DNA of 36,304 nt from assembly GCA_030524925.1 (NCBI GenBank), contig JAUNFS010000005.1:9654-45957 (forward strand), read 5' to 3'. Position numbers and translations under genes: made by a program. Below are positions 8,777 through 15,852 of this stretch, piece after piece (within the stretch, counting starts at the first letter, position 1; every line of letters begins with the position of its first letter). Below the pieces are notes generated by a model, which saw nothing but the letters and a program-made list of their open reading frames with translations, ran no database searches and had not been told where the DNA came from. This stretch comes from a bacterium (GTDB taxonomy: Bacteria > Bacillota_I > Bacilli_A > RF39 > UBA660).

Positions 8777-8845
8777 TTAAAATATGTATATCAAAATGAT
8801 TAAAAAATGTATATCAAATACGTTAAAATTTGTATATTAAATTGT
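8777..8845. repeat. Three degenerate 23-bp direct repeats upstream of nusB
   Basis: Units 8777-8799, 8800-8822 and 8823-8845 are each 23 bases, each start TTAAAA and share a TGTATAT core followed by an A-rich stretch. Units 1 and 2 are nearly identical; unit 3 is degenerate. Unit 3 overlaps the -35 box of the predicted nusB promoter, so the array is placed like an operator. Confidence 0.65.
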
Positions 8846-8870
8846 TTATTATTTGTTTATATGGTAGAAT
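8842..8870 (+). promoter_or_regulatory. Predicted promoter of nusB-xseA-xseB
   Basis: TTGTTT (8842-8847), 17-nt spacer ending TGG, TAGAAT (8865-8870): an extended -10 promoter. The leader to nusB would be about 70 bases, longer than most here. Confidence 0.6.
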
Positions 8871-8948
8871 TATTAAAAGAAAAGTACATAAAAAGTAATT
8901 TGTAAGTTGATGAATTATTTATTTAAATTTACGGGAAGGAAGTATTTT

Positions 8949-9341
8949 ATGTTAAGTAGAAGTGAATTAAGAGAGAAAGCGATGACGATTATTTATCAGA
9001 TTTCATTATATAAAAAAAATAAGATGGAGTTTGATGTTGATAGTGTTATTAAAGAGAATCTAGAAGTAGATAATGAGTTTGTTAAAGATTTAGTTTATGG
9101 AGTAATTACTAGTTATGATGAACTTGGAGAGCTTGCTAATAAATATTTAAAAAACTGGACAATAGATAGATTAGATATGACAGGAGCGTCTATTTTAAGA
9201 ATTGCTTTATATGAAATTAAGTATATGGACACACCAGATGTTGTAGTTATAAATGAAGCAGTAGAACTTGCTAAAAAATATAGTGATGATGATGTTAAGA
9301 ATATGATTAATGCGGTTTTAGATAAGGTAATAAATGATTAA
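8949..9341 (+). CDS. nusB: Transcription antitermination factor NusB
   Basis: All-helical RNA-binding protein that joins NusE/S10 on boxA of rRNA leaders. The C-terminal half is clear: LDMTGASILRIALYEIKYM, then PDVVVINEAVELAKKY and the final helix, as in NusB. The frame can be extended to 8907, but ATG 8949 follows GGGAAGGA at good spacing and gives the usual N-terminus (MLSRSELREKAM) and 130 residues. The stop overlaps the xseA start (TAATG), indicating translational coupling. In Bacilli nusB often heads the same group with folD between; folD is absent here. Confidence 0.93.
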   Translation: MLSRSELREKAMTIIYQISLYKKNKMEFDVDSVIKENLEVDNEFVKDLVYGVITSYDELGELANKYLKNWTIDRLDMTGASILRIALYEIKYMDTPDVVVINEAVELAKKYSDDDVKNMINAVLDKVIND

Positions 9342-10597
9342 TGGAGAAAAGGTATATTACAGTATCAACTTTAAATAGATATTTAAAGAATAAGTTTGAT
9401 ACTGACCCTAATATTCAAAGAGTTAGTATTAAGGGAGAAATATCAAATTTTAAAGGACATACTAGAGGACATTTATATTTTACTTTGAAAGATGAAGAAG
9501 GAAGAATAAATGCGGTGATGTTTTCTTTTAATGCTATTAAGCTAACTTTTGTGCCTGAAGATGGAATGAAAGTTCTTGTTACAGGAAGGGTTTCTGTTTA
9601 TCCAGTTACTGGGTCATATCAGATTTATGTTGAAGAGATGGAATGTGATGGGCTTGGTAATTTATATTTAAAGTATGAAGAATTAAAAAAAGAACTTGCT
9701 AAAAAAGGATTATTTGATGCTGAACATAAGAAAAAGATACCAAAGTATCCTTCTAAGATTGGCGTAGTTACAGCACCTACGGGAGCAGCTATTAAAGATA
9801 TTCTTAGTACAATTAAAAGAAGATTTCCAATTGCAAGTACGATACTTTTTCCTTGTTTAGTTCAAGGAGAACTTGCTAAAGATGATATTGTTAGAGCCAT
9901 AGGTGAAGCCGAAAAATATGATTTAGATGTTTTGATTGTTGGTAGAGGCGGTGGTTCTATTGAGGATTTGTGGGCATTTAATGAAGAGTGCGTTGCTAAT
10001 GCAATATATAACTGCTCAATTCCCGTAATAAGTGCAGTTGGTCATGAGATTGACTTTACGATTGCTGATTTTGTAGCGGATTTAAGAGCACCAACACCAA
10101 CGGGAGCAGCTGAGATGGCTGTACCTAATTTAAGTGATTTAATAACTTATTTAGAACAAATTAAGATTAGAAGTACCAAGAGTATTACTAATAAGTTAGA
10201 AATATTTAATAATAGATTAAATGATATTAAGAGTAGTTATGTGCTTAGAAATCCATTAGCTGTTTATGAGATTAAAGAGCAGAAATTATCTAGTATTATT
10301 ACTAATTTAAATAATTTAATTAAGAATAAGTTATTAGTTAGTAAGACTAAGTATAATCATATAATTAGTTCTTACATATTAAATAATCCTGAGGATTTGT
10401 TTAAGAAAGATGAACATGCTTATAAGCTTTTAATAAATAAATTAGAACTTTTAAATCCAGTTAGTATACTATCTAAGGGATATAGTATTGTAAAAATGGG
10501 TGATAAAGTAATTAAGAGTGAAAAGGATGTTAAAAATAAAGATATAGTAAATATTAAACTTTTTGATGGAGAGTTTAGTGCTGAGGTTAGAAAGTGA
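9341..10597 (+). CDS. xseA: Exodeoxyribonuclease VII large subunit
   Basis: 418 residues, normal for XseA, the catalytic subunit of the ATP-independent single-strand exonuclease. The order is an N-terminal OB-fold (ISTFKG-like SIKGEISNFKGHTRGHLYFTLKD), the catalytic domain with VVTAPTGAAIKDI, VGRGGGSIEDLWAFNEE and SAVGHEIDFTIADFVADLRAPTPTGAAE, then a long coiled coil and a C-terminal beta region (LSKGYSIVK). It overlaps nusB by one base and is followed 7 bases later by xseB. Confidence 0.96.
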   Translation: MEKRYITVSTLNRYLKNKFDTDPNIQRVSIKGEISNFKGHTRGHLYFTLKDEEGRINAVMFSFNAIKLTFVPEDGMKVLVTGRVSVYPVTGSYQIYVEEMECDGLGNLYLKYEELKKELAKKGLFDAEHKKKIPKYPSKIGVVTAPTGAAIKDILSTIKRRFPIASTILFPCLVQGELAKDDIVRAIGEAEKYDLDVLIVGRGGGSIEDLWAFNEECVANAIYNCSIPVISAVGHEIDFTIADFVADLRAPTPTGAAEMAVPNLSDLITYLEQIKIRSTKSITNKLEIFNNRLNDIKSSYVLRNPLAVYEIKEQKLSSIITNLNNLIKNKLLVSKTKYNHIISSYILNNPEDLFKKDEHAYKLLINKLELLNPVSILSKGYSIVKMGDKVIKSEKDVKNKDIVNIKLFDGEFSAEVRK

Positions 10598-10604
10598 GTA
10601 AGTT

Positions 10605-10832
10605 ATGAAAGATAAAAAATTTGAAGATTTAATGGTTGATTTAGAAAAACTTGTTAAAGAATTAGAAAGTGGAGATGCTGATTTAGATACATCTATAAAA
10701 AAGTATAGTGAAGCAATGAAGCTTGCTAAAGAGTGCGGAGATAAATTAAATAATGCAACAGAAGCTGTTAATAAGATATTAAGTGAAAATGGATCACTAG
10801 AAGATTTTAAAATTGATGAGAGCTCTAACTAG
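10605..10832 (+). CDS. xseB: Exodeoxyribonuclease VII small subunit
   Basis: 75 residues; XseB wraps the coiled coil of XseA. The family pattern FEDLMVDLEKLVKELESGDADLDTSIKKYSEAMKLAKEC is seen from residue 5. It directly follows xseA. A terminator stem begins in its last codons. Confidence 0.94.
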   Translation: MKDKKFEDLMVDLEKLVKELESGDADLDTSIKKYSEAMKLAKECGDKLNNATEAVNKILSENGSLEDFKIDESSN

Positions 10833-10842
10833 GGCTTTTTTT
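10821..10842 (+). terminator. Intrinsic terminator of nusB-xseA-xseB
   Basis: AGCTCT (10821-10826) pairs with AGGGCT (10831-10836), loop AACT, then a T7 tract. It includes the xseB stop codon. Confidence 0.8.
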
Positions 10843-10862
10843 AGTGGATTTTGGCTCATCAG

Positions 10863-10891
10863 TTGATTTTTTTGCGGTAATAGTTTATTAT
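10863..10891 (+). promoter_or_regulatory. Predicted promoter of the first winged-helix/TPR gene
   Basis: TTGATT (10863-10868), 17-nt spacer, TATTAT (10886-10891). Confidence 0.6.
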
Positions 10892-10923
10892 AGAAATGCA
10901 CCTTTGAAAGGGGTATGATTATT

Positions 10924-12246
10924 TTGAATAATAAAATTGATAGATTATTAGAGTATATTGTTAAAGGAGAGACTATTACACTTGAACTTTTAAAAAAGTG
11001 TGGATTTCGTGATGAAGATATAGAGTATTTATTAGAAAGTGGATATCTTGGCTATAGAAATGATGTTTATTATTTAAAAGATGTTAATGATTTACTTTAT
11101 TTAGGAACTTGCTATGCTAGTAAAAGAGTAGATGGTGTAGCAATAATGATATTTGAAAAATGTTTAGAATTTTGTCCTAGTAATGTAGAAGCAAGAAAAA
11201 GATTGATTACTAGATATTTATTTCTTGGCGAGTATAGAAAAGCAAAGACAGAGTTTGCAGTATTAAAAAGTTATGATGAGTCTATGACATTAAATGATTA
11301 TAGATTAGGCTTAATGATTTTTGATTATATTTTAAATACTAGACAATGTGATTTTTCTATTGAAGATATAGCATTTAATGGAGTACCAAATACTGATATA
11401 TTTGTATCTAATCAAGTTATGAGAACCAATGTATTACAAATGAGATTTCCAACGGCTTTAGCAGCTGCTAATGATATTTATTTTGATGAGGTTTTTGATG
11501 TGGCTGATAAAACTTATTATAACATTTTTAAAACTTTACTTTCTTCTGCGACAACAATTTATTATGAAAATAGACGCAAAATTAATAATTTTTTAAGTGA
11601 AGGAAAGTTTAATGAAGCAAGAGTATTTTTAAAGGCGTATGCCGTTAATGGTAATGTTTCTCGTAAGGATTCATATTTATTATTACTTTTAGAAAGATTA
11701 AATGATATTAAAAGTGGTAAAGAGGTTAAAGTTAATTCTAAGGGAACTTATAAGAATATTTTTGATGCAATTTTAAGTAATGATTTTTACGAAGCTAGAA
11801 GAATTAATAATGCTCATTTATATATGGATAATGGAGATGGTATGGGGCTTGTATTAGATGAAATAATTTCGTTAATTGAAAGTAAAGAACAGGATAAACC
11901 TATTTATAAAGAAATTAGAGTAAGGCTTACAAAAGCAAATAAGAGAGAGTTTATTCCATATTTACTTGATTTAGCGAGAGTGTCAGAGGCAGAGTATGAT
12001 AGGGGTTATAGTAAAGTTAAATTTGCTTTAGGCCTTATTGAAGCTGGAGCAGAGTCATTTTCTTTAAATAGTTATATTGATAAATTTTATGAGTGTTTAG
12101 GTAGTAAAGATTTAAATAAAGCAAATCTTTATAAAAATGTGATTATTTCTTTAGCACCAGCTTTAGGAAAAGACATAGATTCGCTTGCACTTAATCAAGC
12201 ACTTAATACTGTAGCACTTAGAAAGCCAGAAGAGTTTACTGTTTAG
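10924..12246 (+). CDS. Winged-helix-like + TPR-like repeat protein (paralog 1)
   Basis: 440 residues from TTG 10924, which sits 10 bases after AAAGGGG; the in-frame ATG at 10915 is too close to that site. The first ~60 residues read like a small winged-helix domain (ETITLELLKKCGF...IEYLLESGYLGYRNDVYYLKD), a pattern shared with AbiEi/type-IV-antitoxin-like N-termini. The rest is helical with TPR/SEL1-like periodicity (CLEFCPSNVEARKRLI, FLGEYRKAKTEF, SEGKFNEARVFLKAYA). It is homologous along its length to the product at 15853-18159. No membrane segment, so cytoplasmic. Function unknown; family-level analogies suggest a regulator or scaffold. It lies directly upstream of spoIVB behind its own terminator. 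Confidence 0.7.
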   Translation: MNNKIDRLLEYIVKGETITLELLKKCGFRDEDIEYLLESGYLGYRNDVYYLKDVNDLLYLGTCYASKRVDGVAIMIFEKCLEFCPSNVEARKRLITRYLFLGEYRKAKTEFAVLKSYDESMTLNDYRLGLMIFDYILNTRQCDFSIEDIAFNGVPNTDIFVSNQVMRTNVLQMRFPTALAAANDIYFDEVFDVADKTYYNIFKTLLSSATTIYYENRRKINNFLSEGKFNEARVFLKAYAVNGNVSRKDSYLLLLLERLNDIKSGKEVKVNSKGTYKNIFDAILSNDFYEARRINNAHLYMDNGDGMGLVLDEIISLIESKEQDKPIYKEIRVRLTKANKREFIPYLLDLARVSEAEYDRGYSKVKFALGLIEAGAESFSLNSYIDKFYECLGSKDLNKANLYKNVIISLAPALGKDIDSLALNQALNTVALRKPEEFTV

Positions 12247-12258
12247 TAAACTTTTTTT
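12233..12258 (+). terminator. Intrinsic terminator after paralog 1
   Basis: AGTTTAC (12233-12239) pairs perfectly with GTAAACT (12246-12252), followed by a T-run. The stop codon is in the loop/stem. Confidence 0.85.
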
Positions 12259-12317
12259 GGTAAATATTGGTTTGTGTTTTTAGTGTATATTTAGCCATAA
12301 TAATAATGGTGAATGAT

Positions 12318-13277
12318 ATGAAAAAGAAGGTTATTTTACTTTTATTAATGATTTTTCCTTTTAATGTATTTGCTTATTCCGATTATATAATACCTGGAGG
12401 AAAAAGTATTGGTATTGATATAAAAAATGATGGGGTTGTGGTTACTGGTTTCTATCGGTTAAAGAATGGGGTTAATAAGAATAATTTAAAAGTTGGCGAT
12501 ATTATAAAGAAAGTAAATGATATATCTATAGAGTCAATAGATGATTTAATTAATACAGTTTCTACTGAGGTTAAAGATAATATGGTTAATTTTACTATTA
12601 AAAGAAATGGTAAGTTAGAGGTTATCCCTTTTGAGATGGTTTATGAAAATGATAATTATAAGACTGGATTGTATGTTAAAGATGGTGTTTCAGGAATTGG
12701 GACTTTATCTTATATTGATCCAGAAAGTAAGATATTTGGGGCTTTAGGGCATGAGATAATTATTGGTGATACTGGAGCTTTAGTTGAGGTAAAAAGTGGT
12801 ACTATTTTTAAAAGTAGTGTTACTAGTATAGATAAAAGTATAAAAGGAGTGCCTGGAACTAAGAATGCAAAGTTTTATTCTAAGAATGTTTATGGTAATG
12901 TAGTTAAGAATACTAATAAAGGAATTTATGGTACTTATAGTGATGATATTACCAATATGGAAACTTTAAAAGTTGGTAAGTTTGATGATATCAAGTTAGG
13001 TACTGCTTATATTTATACAGTTATAAGTGATAATGAAATAAAGAAATATGAAATAGATATTGATGATAAAAAAGCTGGTAGTATTAAGAATTTACACTTT
13101 AAAATAGTTAGTGAAGAACTAATTAATAAAACTGGTGGTATTGTTCAAGGAATGAGTGGAAGCCCTATTGTACAAAATGATATGATTATTGGAGCAGTAA
13201 CTCATGTAATTGTTGATAATCCAGTTACAGGATATGGGATACTTATTACAAATATGTTAGAAGAAGGAGAGCGTTAG
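12318..13277 (+). CDS. spoIVB: SpoIVB peptidase (S55)
   Basis: SpoIVB is the forespore serine protease that crosses the intermembrane space and cleaves SpoIVFA to activate sigma-K processing. ATG 12318 follows GGTGA and yields 319 residues with a signal/anchor (LLLLMIFPFNVFA), a PDZ domain (about 28-108) and an S55 domain. Motifs: IGTLSYIDPESKIFGALGHEI (His145) and GGIVQGMSGSPIVQ (serine 280/282), then IGAVTHVIVDNPVTGYGI. It is about 100 residues shorter than B. subtilis SpoIVB, mainly at the N-terminus. Usually recN precedes it; here a TPR-like gene does. The last codons and terminator are duplicated at 15733. Confidence 0.92.
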   Translation: MKKKVILLLLMIFPFNVFAYSDYIIPGGKSIGIDIKNDGVVVTGFYRLKNGVNKNNLKVGDIIKKVNDISIESIDDLINTVSTEVKDNMVNFTIKRNGKLEVIPFEMVYENDNYKTGLYVKDGVSGIGTLSYIDPESKIFGALGHEIIIGDTGALVEVKSGTIFKSSVTSIDKSIKGVPGTKNAKFYSKNVYGNVVKNTNKGIYGTYSDDITNMETLKVGKFDDIKLGTAYIYTVISDNEIKKYEIDIDDKKAGSIKNLHFKIVSEELINKTGGIVQGMSGSPIVQNDMIIGAVTHVIVDNPVTGYGILITNMLEEGER

Positions 13278-13280
13278 GCT
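13250..13280 (+). repeat. 31-bp direct repeat, copy 1 (3' end of spoIVB)
   Basis: Covers the last nine codons of spoIVB (MLEEGER and stop) and the first part of its terminator. It is identical to 15733-15763, 2,483 bases away, and bounds the cassette between them. Confidence 0.93.
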
Positions 13281-13286
13281 CTTTTT
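13268..13286 (+). terminator. Intrinsic terminator of spoIVB
   Basis: AGAGC (13268-13272) pairs with GCTCT (13278-13282), loop GTTAG, then T5. Confidence 0.75.
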
Positions 13287-13291
13287 GTATG

Positions 13292-13323
13292 AAAAAAATC
13301 CATTATATGGATGGATTTTTTTG
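13292..13323 (-). terminator. Strong bidirectional hairpin, terminator of the Cys-rich peptide gene
   Basis: A7TCCAT (13292-13303) pairs with ATGGAT7 (13311-13322). T-tracts occur on both strands. It lies seven bases after the stop of the minus-strand peptide gene and just inside the first direct repeat. Confidence 0.8.
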
Positions 13324-13329
13324 AAAATA

Positions 13330-13476
13330 CTAATCTACCAGTTTATTAATAGCTTCTTTTATATTTGTAGATATTGCTTGTGCTCCACAGTTACAATTAC
13401 AAGTGCCGCAGTTGCATGTTGAACTAGTAGTTATATTGTTTCTGTATTTTCTTTTAGATTTTTCTGGTTTAATCAT
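13330..13476 (-). CDS. 48-residue Cys-rich peptide, candidate RiPP precursor
   Basis: A small ORF found by reading the gap upstream of the methyltransferase. Its ATG (minus strand, 13476) follows a perfect AGGAGGT at ideal spacing, and a consensus promoter lies just upstream. Architecture: a basic N-terminus (MIKPEKSKRKYRNN), a Thr/Ser-rich stretch, the core CNCGTCNCNCG at residues 21-31 with five cysteines (21, 23, 26, 28, 30) separated by Asn and Gly, and a helical tail GAQAISTNIKEAINKLVD. No signal peptide. It is divergent from an operon encoding a radical SAM/SPASM enzyme. Cys-rich short peptides beside such enzymes are usual substrates for thioether (sactipeptide/ranthipeptide-like) cross-linking; SCIFF is the best known clostridial example, but this sequence is not SCIFF. 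The placement of the Cys block before a 17-residue tail is unusual. Product structure is inferred. Confidence 0.8.
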   Translation of the reverse strand: MIKPEKSKRKYRNNITTSSTCNCGTCNCNCGAQAISTNIKEAINKLVD

Positions 13477-13493
13477 AAATACCTCCTAAATTA

Positions 13494-13522
13494 ATTATAA
13501 GCTAATATTATAAAAATTGCAA
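13494..13522 (-). promoter_or_regulatory. Promoter of the Cys-rich peptide gene
   Basis: On the minus strand: TTGCAA (13522-13517), 17-nt spacer, TATAAT (13499-13494). It shares its -35 hexamer with the plus-strand promoter. Confidence 0.72.
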
Positions 13523-13545
13523 AGTAGATTTATTTTGTGTATAAT
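13517..13545 (+). promoter_or_regulatory. Promoter of the methyltransferase/radical SAM operon
   Basis: TTGCAA (13517-13522), 17-nt spacer, TATAAT (13540-13545). GAGG ribosome-binding site begins about 8 bases after the -10. Confidence 0.75.
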
Positions 13546-13564
13546 ATTTTTTGAGGTTGATTCT

Positions 13565-14398
13565 ATGAAAAAGAAGACTGATTATTTTAAAGATTTTATT
13601 TTTAATAATAATATTTTTATTTGTCCACTGTGTAAAGAAAACTTAGAATTTTTTGGACAAACTTTCAGATGTAAAAACAATCATACTTTTGATTTATCTT
13701 CTAAAGGAACTGTAAATTTAATAAAAACAAAAAATTACAAGAGTAGTGAATTATATAATAAAGACTTGTTTTCAAATCGTCGTTTATTTATTTTAAGTAA
13801 TTTTTATAATGATATTTATCAAAAAATATGTGAAATAATACCAAAATCTGAGAATGCTTATGTTATGTTAGACGTTGGATGCGGTGAAGCTAGTCATTCT
13901 ATTAATATATTAAATAAAATGCGTTCGCCTTATTTATATTATGGATTTGATTATTCTAGTGATGCAATAAATATGGCATCAGATTTTTTGGGTGATAATA
14001 GAATTTTTTTTAAAGCTAGTGTGGATAATATTCCGATTAAATCAAACAGTGTAGATATAATTTTAGATTTTCTTTCACCGTTTAATGAAAAGGAATTTAA
14101 AAGGGTTTTGAAAAATAATGGTGTGATAATAAAAATTTCACCTGGCAAAGAGTATTTAAAGGAATTAAGAAAAGAGTTAGCACTTAATGAGTATTCCAAA
14201 GAAGAAGAAGTTTTTTTAAACATAAAAAATAAATTTGATATCGTAAAAAAAGATAAATATATTAATGAATTTAAACTGAGCAAAGAACAACTTAATTACT
14301 TAGTAAAAATGACTCCAATTAAATATGGTGGTGAAATAAATTTAATAAATAGAATAACAATTGATATGAATATTTATGTTTTGAAGGTGAAATCATGA
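13565..14398 (+). CDS. RlmA-type 23S rRNA (guanine-N1) methyltransferase
   Basis: 277 residues from ATG 13565 (GAGGTTGA before it). The N-terminal zinc ribbon has Cys20-x2-Cys23 and Cys36-x3-His40 followed by FDLSSKGTVNLI, the hallmark of RlmA/RlmA(II)/TlrB enzymes that methylate G745 or G748 in helix 35 of 23S rRNA at the peptide exit tunnel. The SAM site is MLDVGCGEASHS (101-112). TlrB confers resistance to tylosin. The gene overlaps the radical SAM gene by ATGA and lies in the repeat-bounded cassette, so it may protect the ribosome from the peptide product; a housekeeping RlmA role is the alternative. Lys is almost always AAA, unlike the neighbours. Confidence 0.82.
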   Translation: MKKKTDYFKDFIFNNNIFICPLCKENLEFFGQTFRCKNNHTFDLSSKGTVNLIKTKNYKSSELYNKDLFSNRRLFILSNFYNDIYQKICEIIPKSENAYVMLDVGCGEASHSINILNKMRSPYLYYGFDYSSDAINMASDFLGDNRIFFKASVDNIPIKSNSVDIILDFLSPFNEKEFKRVLKNNGVIIKISPGKEYLKELRKELALNEYSKEEEVFLNIKNKFDIVKKDKYINEFKLSKEQLNYLVKMTPIKYGGEINLINRITIDMNIYVLKVKS

Positions 14399-15720
14399 TA
14401 TCTAAATACACAAAAAGTATATTATTAAAAAGGAATTTGTATGCAATTTATAATAGTTATATTTTAGAACCAATATTTGTAAATAAAAAAGAGAAAGAAA
14501 AAATATTATCTAATAATTTTGATGATATGTCAGCTGAAGAAATAAAATATTTAAAAAAAATAGGAATAGTTGTTAATGATGAGTTGATTGATAAAAAAAC
14601 AATTCAAATTGTAAAAAATTCTTATAAAAAATTTATAGAAAACAAAATAACGATTATGTATCTTATTCCTACAAATTGTTGCAATTTATCTTGCAAGTAT
14701 TGCTTTATTGGTAATTTAACTAGTTCGGAGATTAAAATGAAATTAGATACTGCCAAAAAGGCAGTGGATTTGTTCGCAGAACATTTAGCAAAAATAAATG
14801 AGAATGGAGAAATATTTTTTTATGGTGCAGAACCTTTATTAAATTTTTCTTTAATTGAATATGTTGTAATATATTGCAAGCAAAAAAAATATAAAATAAA
14901 GTTTTCTATGGTATCTAATGGTTTGCTATTAAATGAAAATATTATAGAGTTTATTAAATACAACAAAATTTCTTTAGGAATATCTATTGATGGTCCTAAA
15001 GAAATTACTAATACAAATAGAATATATAAAAATAGTAGTATTGGTATTTATGATGATTTGATAGAGAAAATAACTTTATTAAAACAACATAATGTTAATT
15101 TTGGATTGTCTATAACTGTAGCACCTATTTTTTTAAAAAGTCAGGATATGTTTATAGATTGGCTTAAAAGTTTAAACGTTAAAAATATTAGCTATAATTT
15201 GCTACATTTTACTCAGCCTAATGATGAGTGGAAGAATTATTATAAAGAGGCTGTTAAATTCATATATAAATCTAATAATCAGTTATTTGATTTAGGATTT
15301 AATGAGGATAGAATAAATAGAAAGTATATTGCATTTTTTGAAAAAAAGTTTAAATTTAGTGATTGCGGTGCTGTCGGAGGCAACCAAATTACGATATGTC
15401 CTGATGGAACCATTGAAGTTTGCCATGGTTATTGGAATAGTGAAATTCATAAATTACCAAATATAAATAATATTAACCATTTAGATGATTTGTTTGTTTT
15501 AGATGATTATAATTGTTGGAAAAATTATATGTCAATAAAAAAACACAAATGTATTAATTGTCCATATGTTTACATTTGTGGCGGTGGTTGTGCTATGCAA
15601 GCTAGAGATGTTTTTGGTAGTGAAAAAAATATAGATAAAGCTTTTTGCATTTATACAAAAATTATGATGAAATATATTTTACTTGAACTTTATGATGAAT
15701 CAGTTCATAAAAATAGATAA
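14395..15720 (+). CDS. Radical SAM/SPASM peptide maturase
   Basis: 441 residues. An N-terminal region of about 85 residues looks like the small winged-helix recognition domain found in peptide-modifying radical SAM enzymes. The radical SAM core has Cys96-x3-Cys100-x2-Cys103 (TNCCNLSCKYCF), GGEP-like YGAEP near 144-148 and SISIDGP-like ISIDGP near 197-202. The SPASM domain is canonical: Cys324-x13-Gly-x4-Cys343, then Cys386-x2-Cys389-x5-Cys395-x3-Cys399 and Cys418, ligands for two auxiliary [4Fe-4S] clusters. Such enzymes install thioether or C-C bonds in ribosomal peptides; sulfatase maturases share the fold, but no sulfatase is present and a Cys-rich peptide is. AAGGTGA and the ATGA overlap couple it to the methyltransferase. 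Strong AAA lysine bias suggests transfer. Confidence 0.85.
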   Translation: MISKYTKSILLKRNLYAIYNSYILEPIFVNKKEKEKILSNNFDDMSAEEIKYLKKIGIVVNDELIDKKTIQIVKNSYKKFIENKITIMYLIPTNCCNLSCKYCFIGNLTSSEIKMKLDTAKKAVDLFAEHLAKINENGEIFFYGAEPLLNFSLIEYVVIYCKQKKYKIKFSMVSNGLLLNENIIEFIKYNKISLGISIDGPKEITNTNRIYKNSSIGIYDDLIEKITLLKQHNVNFGLSITVAPIFLKSQDMFIDWLKSLNVKNISYNLLHFTQPNDEWKNYYKEAVKFIYKSNNQLFDLGFNEDRINRKYIAFFEKKFKFSDCGAVGGNQITICPDGTIEVCHGYWNSEIHKLPNINNINHLDDLFVLDDYNCWKNYMSIKKHKCINCPYVYICGGGCAMQARDVFGSEKNIDKAFCIYTKIMMKYILLELYDESVHKNR

Positions 15721-15732
15721 TAGCATTTAATT

Positions 15733-15763
15733 AAATATGTTAGAAGAAGGAGAGCGTTAGGCT
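15733..15763 (+). repeat. 31-bp direct repeat, copy 2 (spoIVB 3'-end remnant)
   Basis: Perfect copy of 13250-13280. It starts 12 bases after the radical SAM stop and reads as an orphan MLEEGER-stop plus terminator. With a T8 tract after it, it probably acts as the terminator of the cassette operon. Confidence 0.93.
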
Positions 15764-15789
15764 TTTTTTTGATTTTACTAGAGAATTCA

Positions 15790-15818
15790 TTGAGATAAGT
15801 AATGATTTTTTGTATAAT
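15790..15818 (+). promoter_or_regulatory. Predicted promoter of the second winged-helix/TPR gene
   Basis: TTGAGA (15790-15795), 17-nt spacer, TATAAT (15813-15818). It lies outside the direct repeat, so the gene keeps its own promoter with or without the cassette. Confidence 0.7.
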
Positions 15819-15852
15819 GGTTTTAAGAAAATAATTACAAGAGGAGATTAGG

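Noticed and set aside
13951-14283. 110-residue minus-strand ORF inside the methyltransferase gene
   Set aside because: Antisense shadow of AT-rich coding sequence; Ser/Leu/Ile-rich with no family pattern or RBS.
14395-15720. Sulfatase-maturating enzyme (anSME)
   Set aside because: It shares the radical SAM/SPASM layout, but no sulfatase is nearby and a Cys-rich peptide gene is divergent from it.
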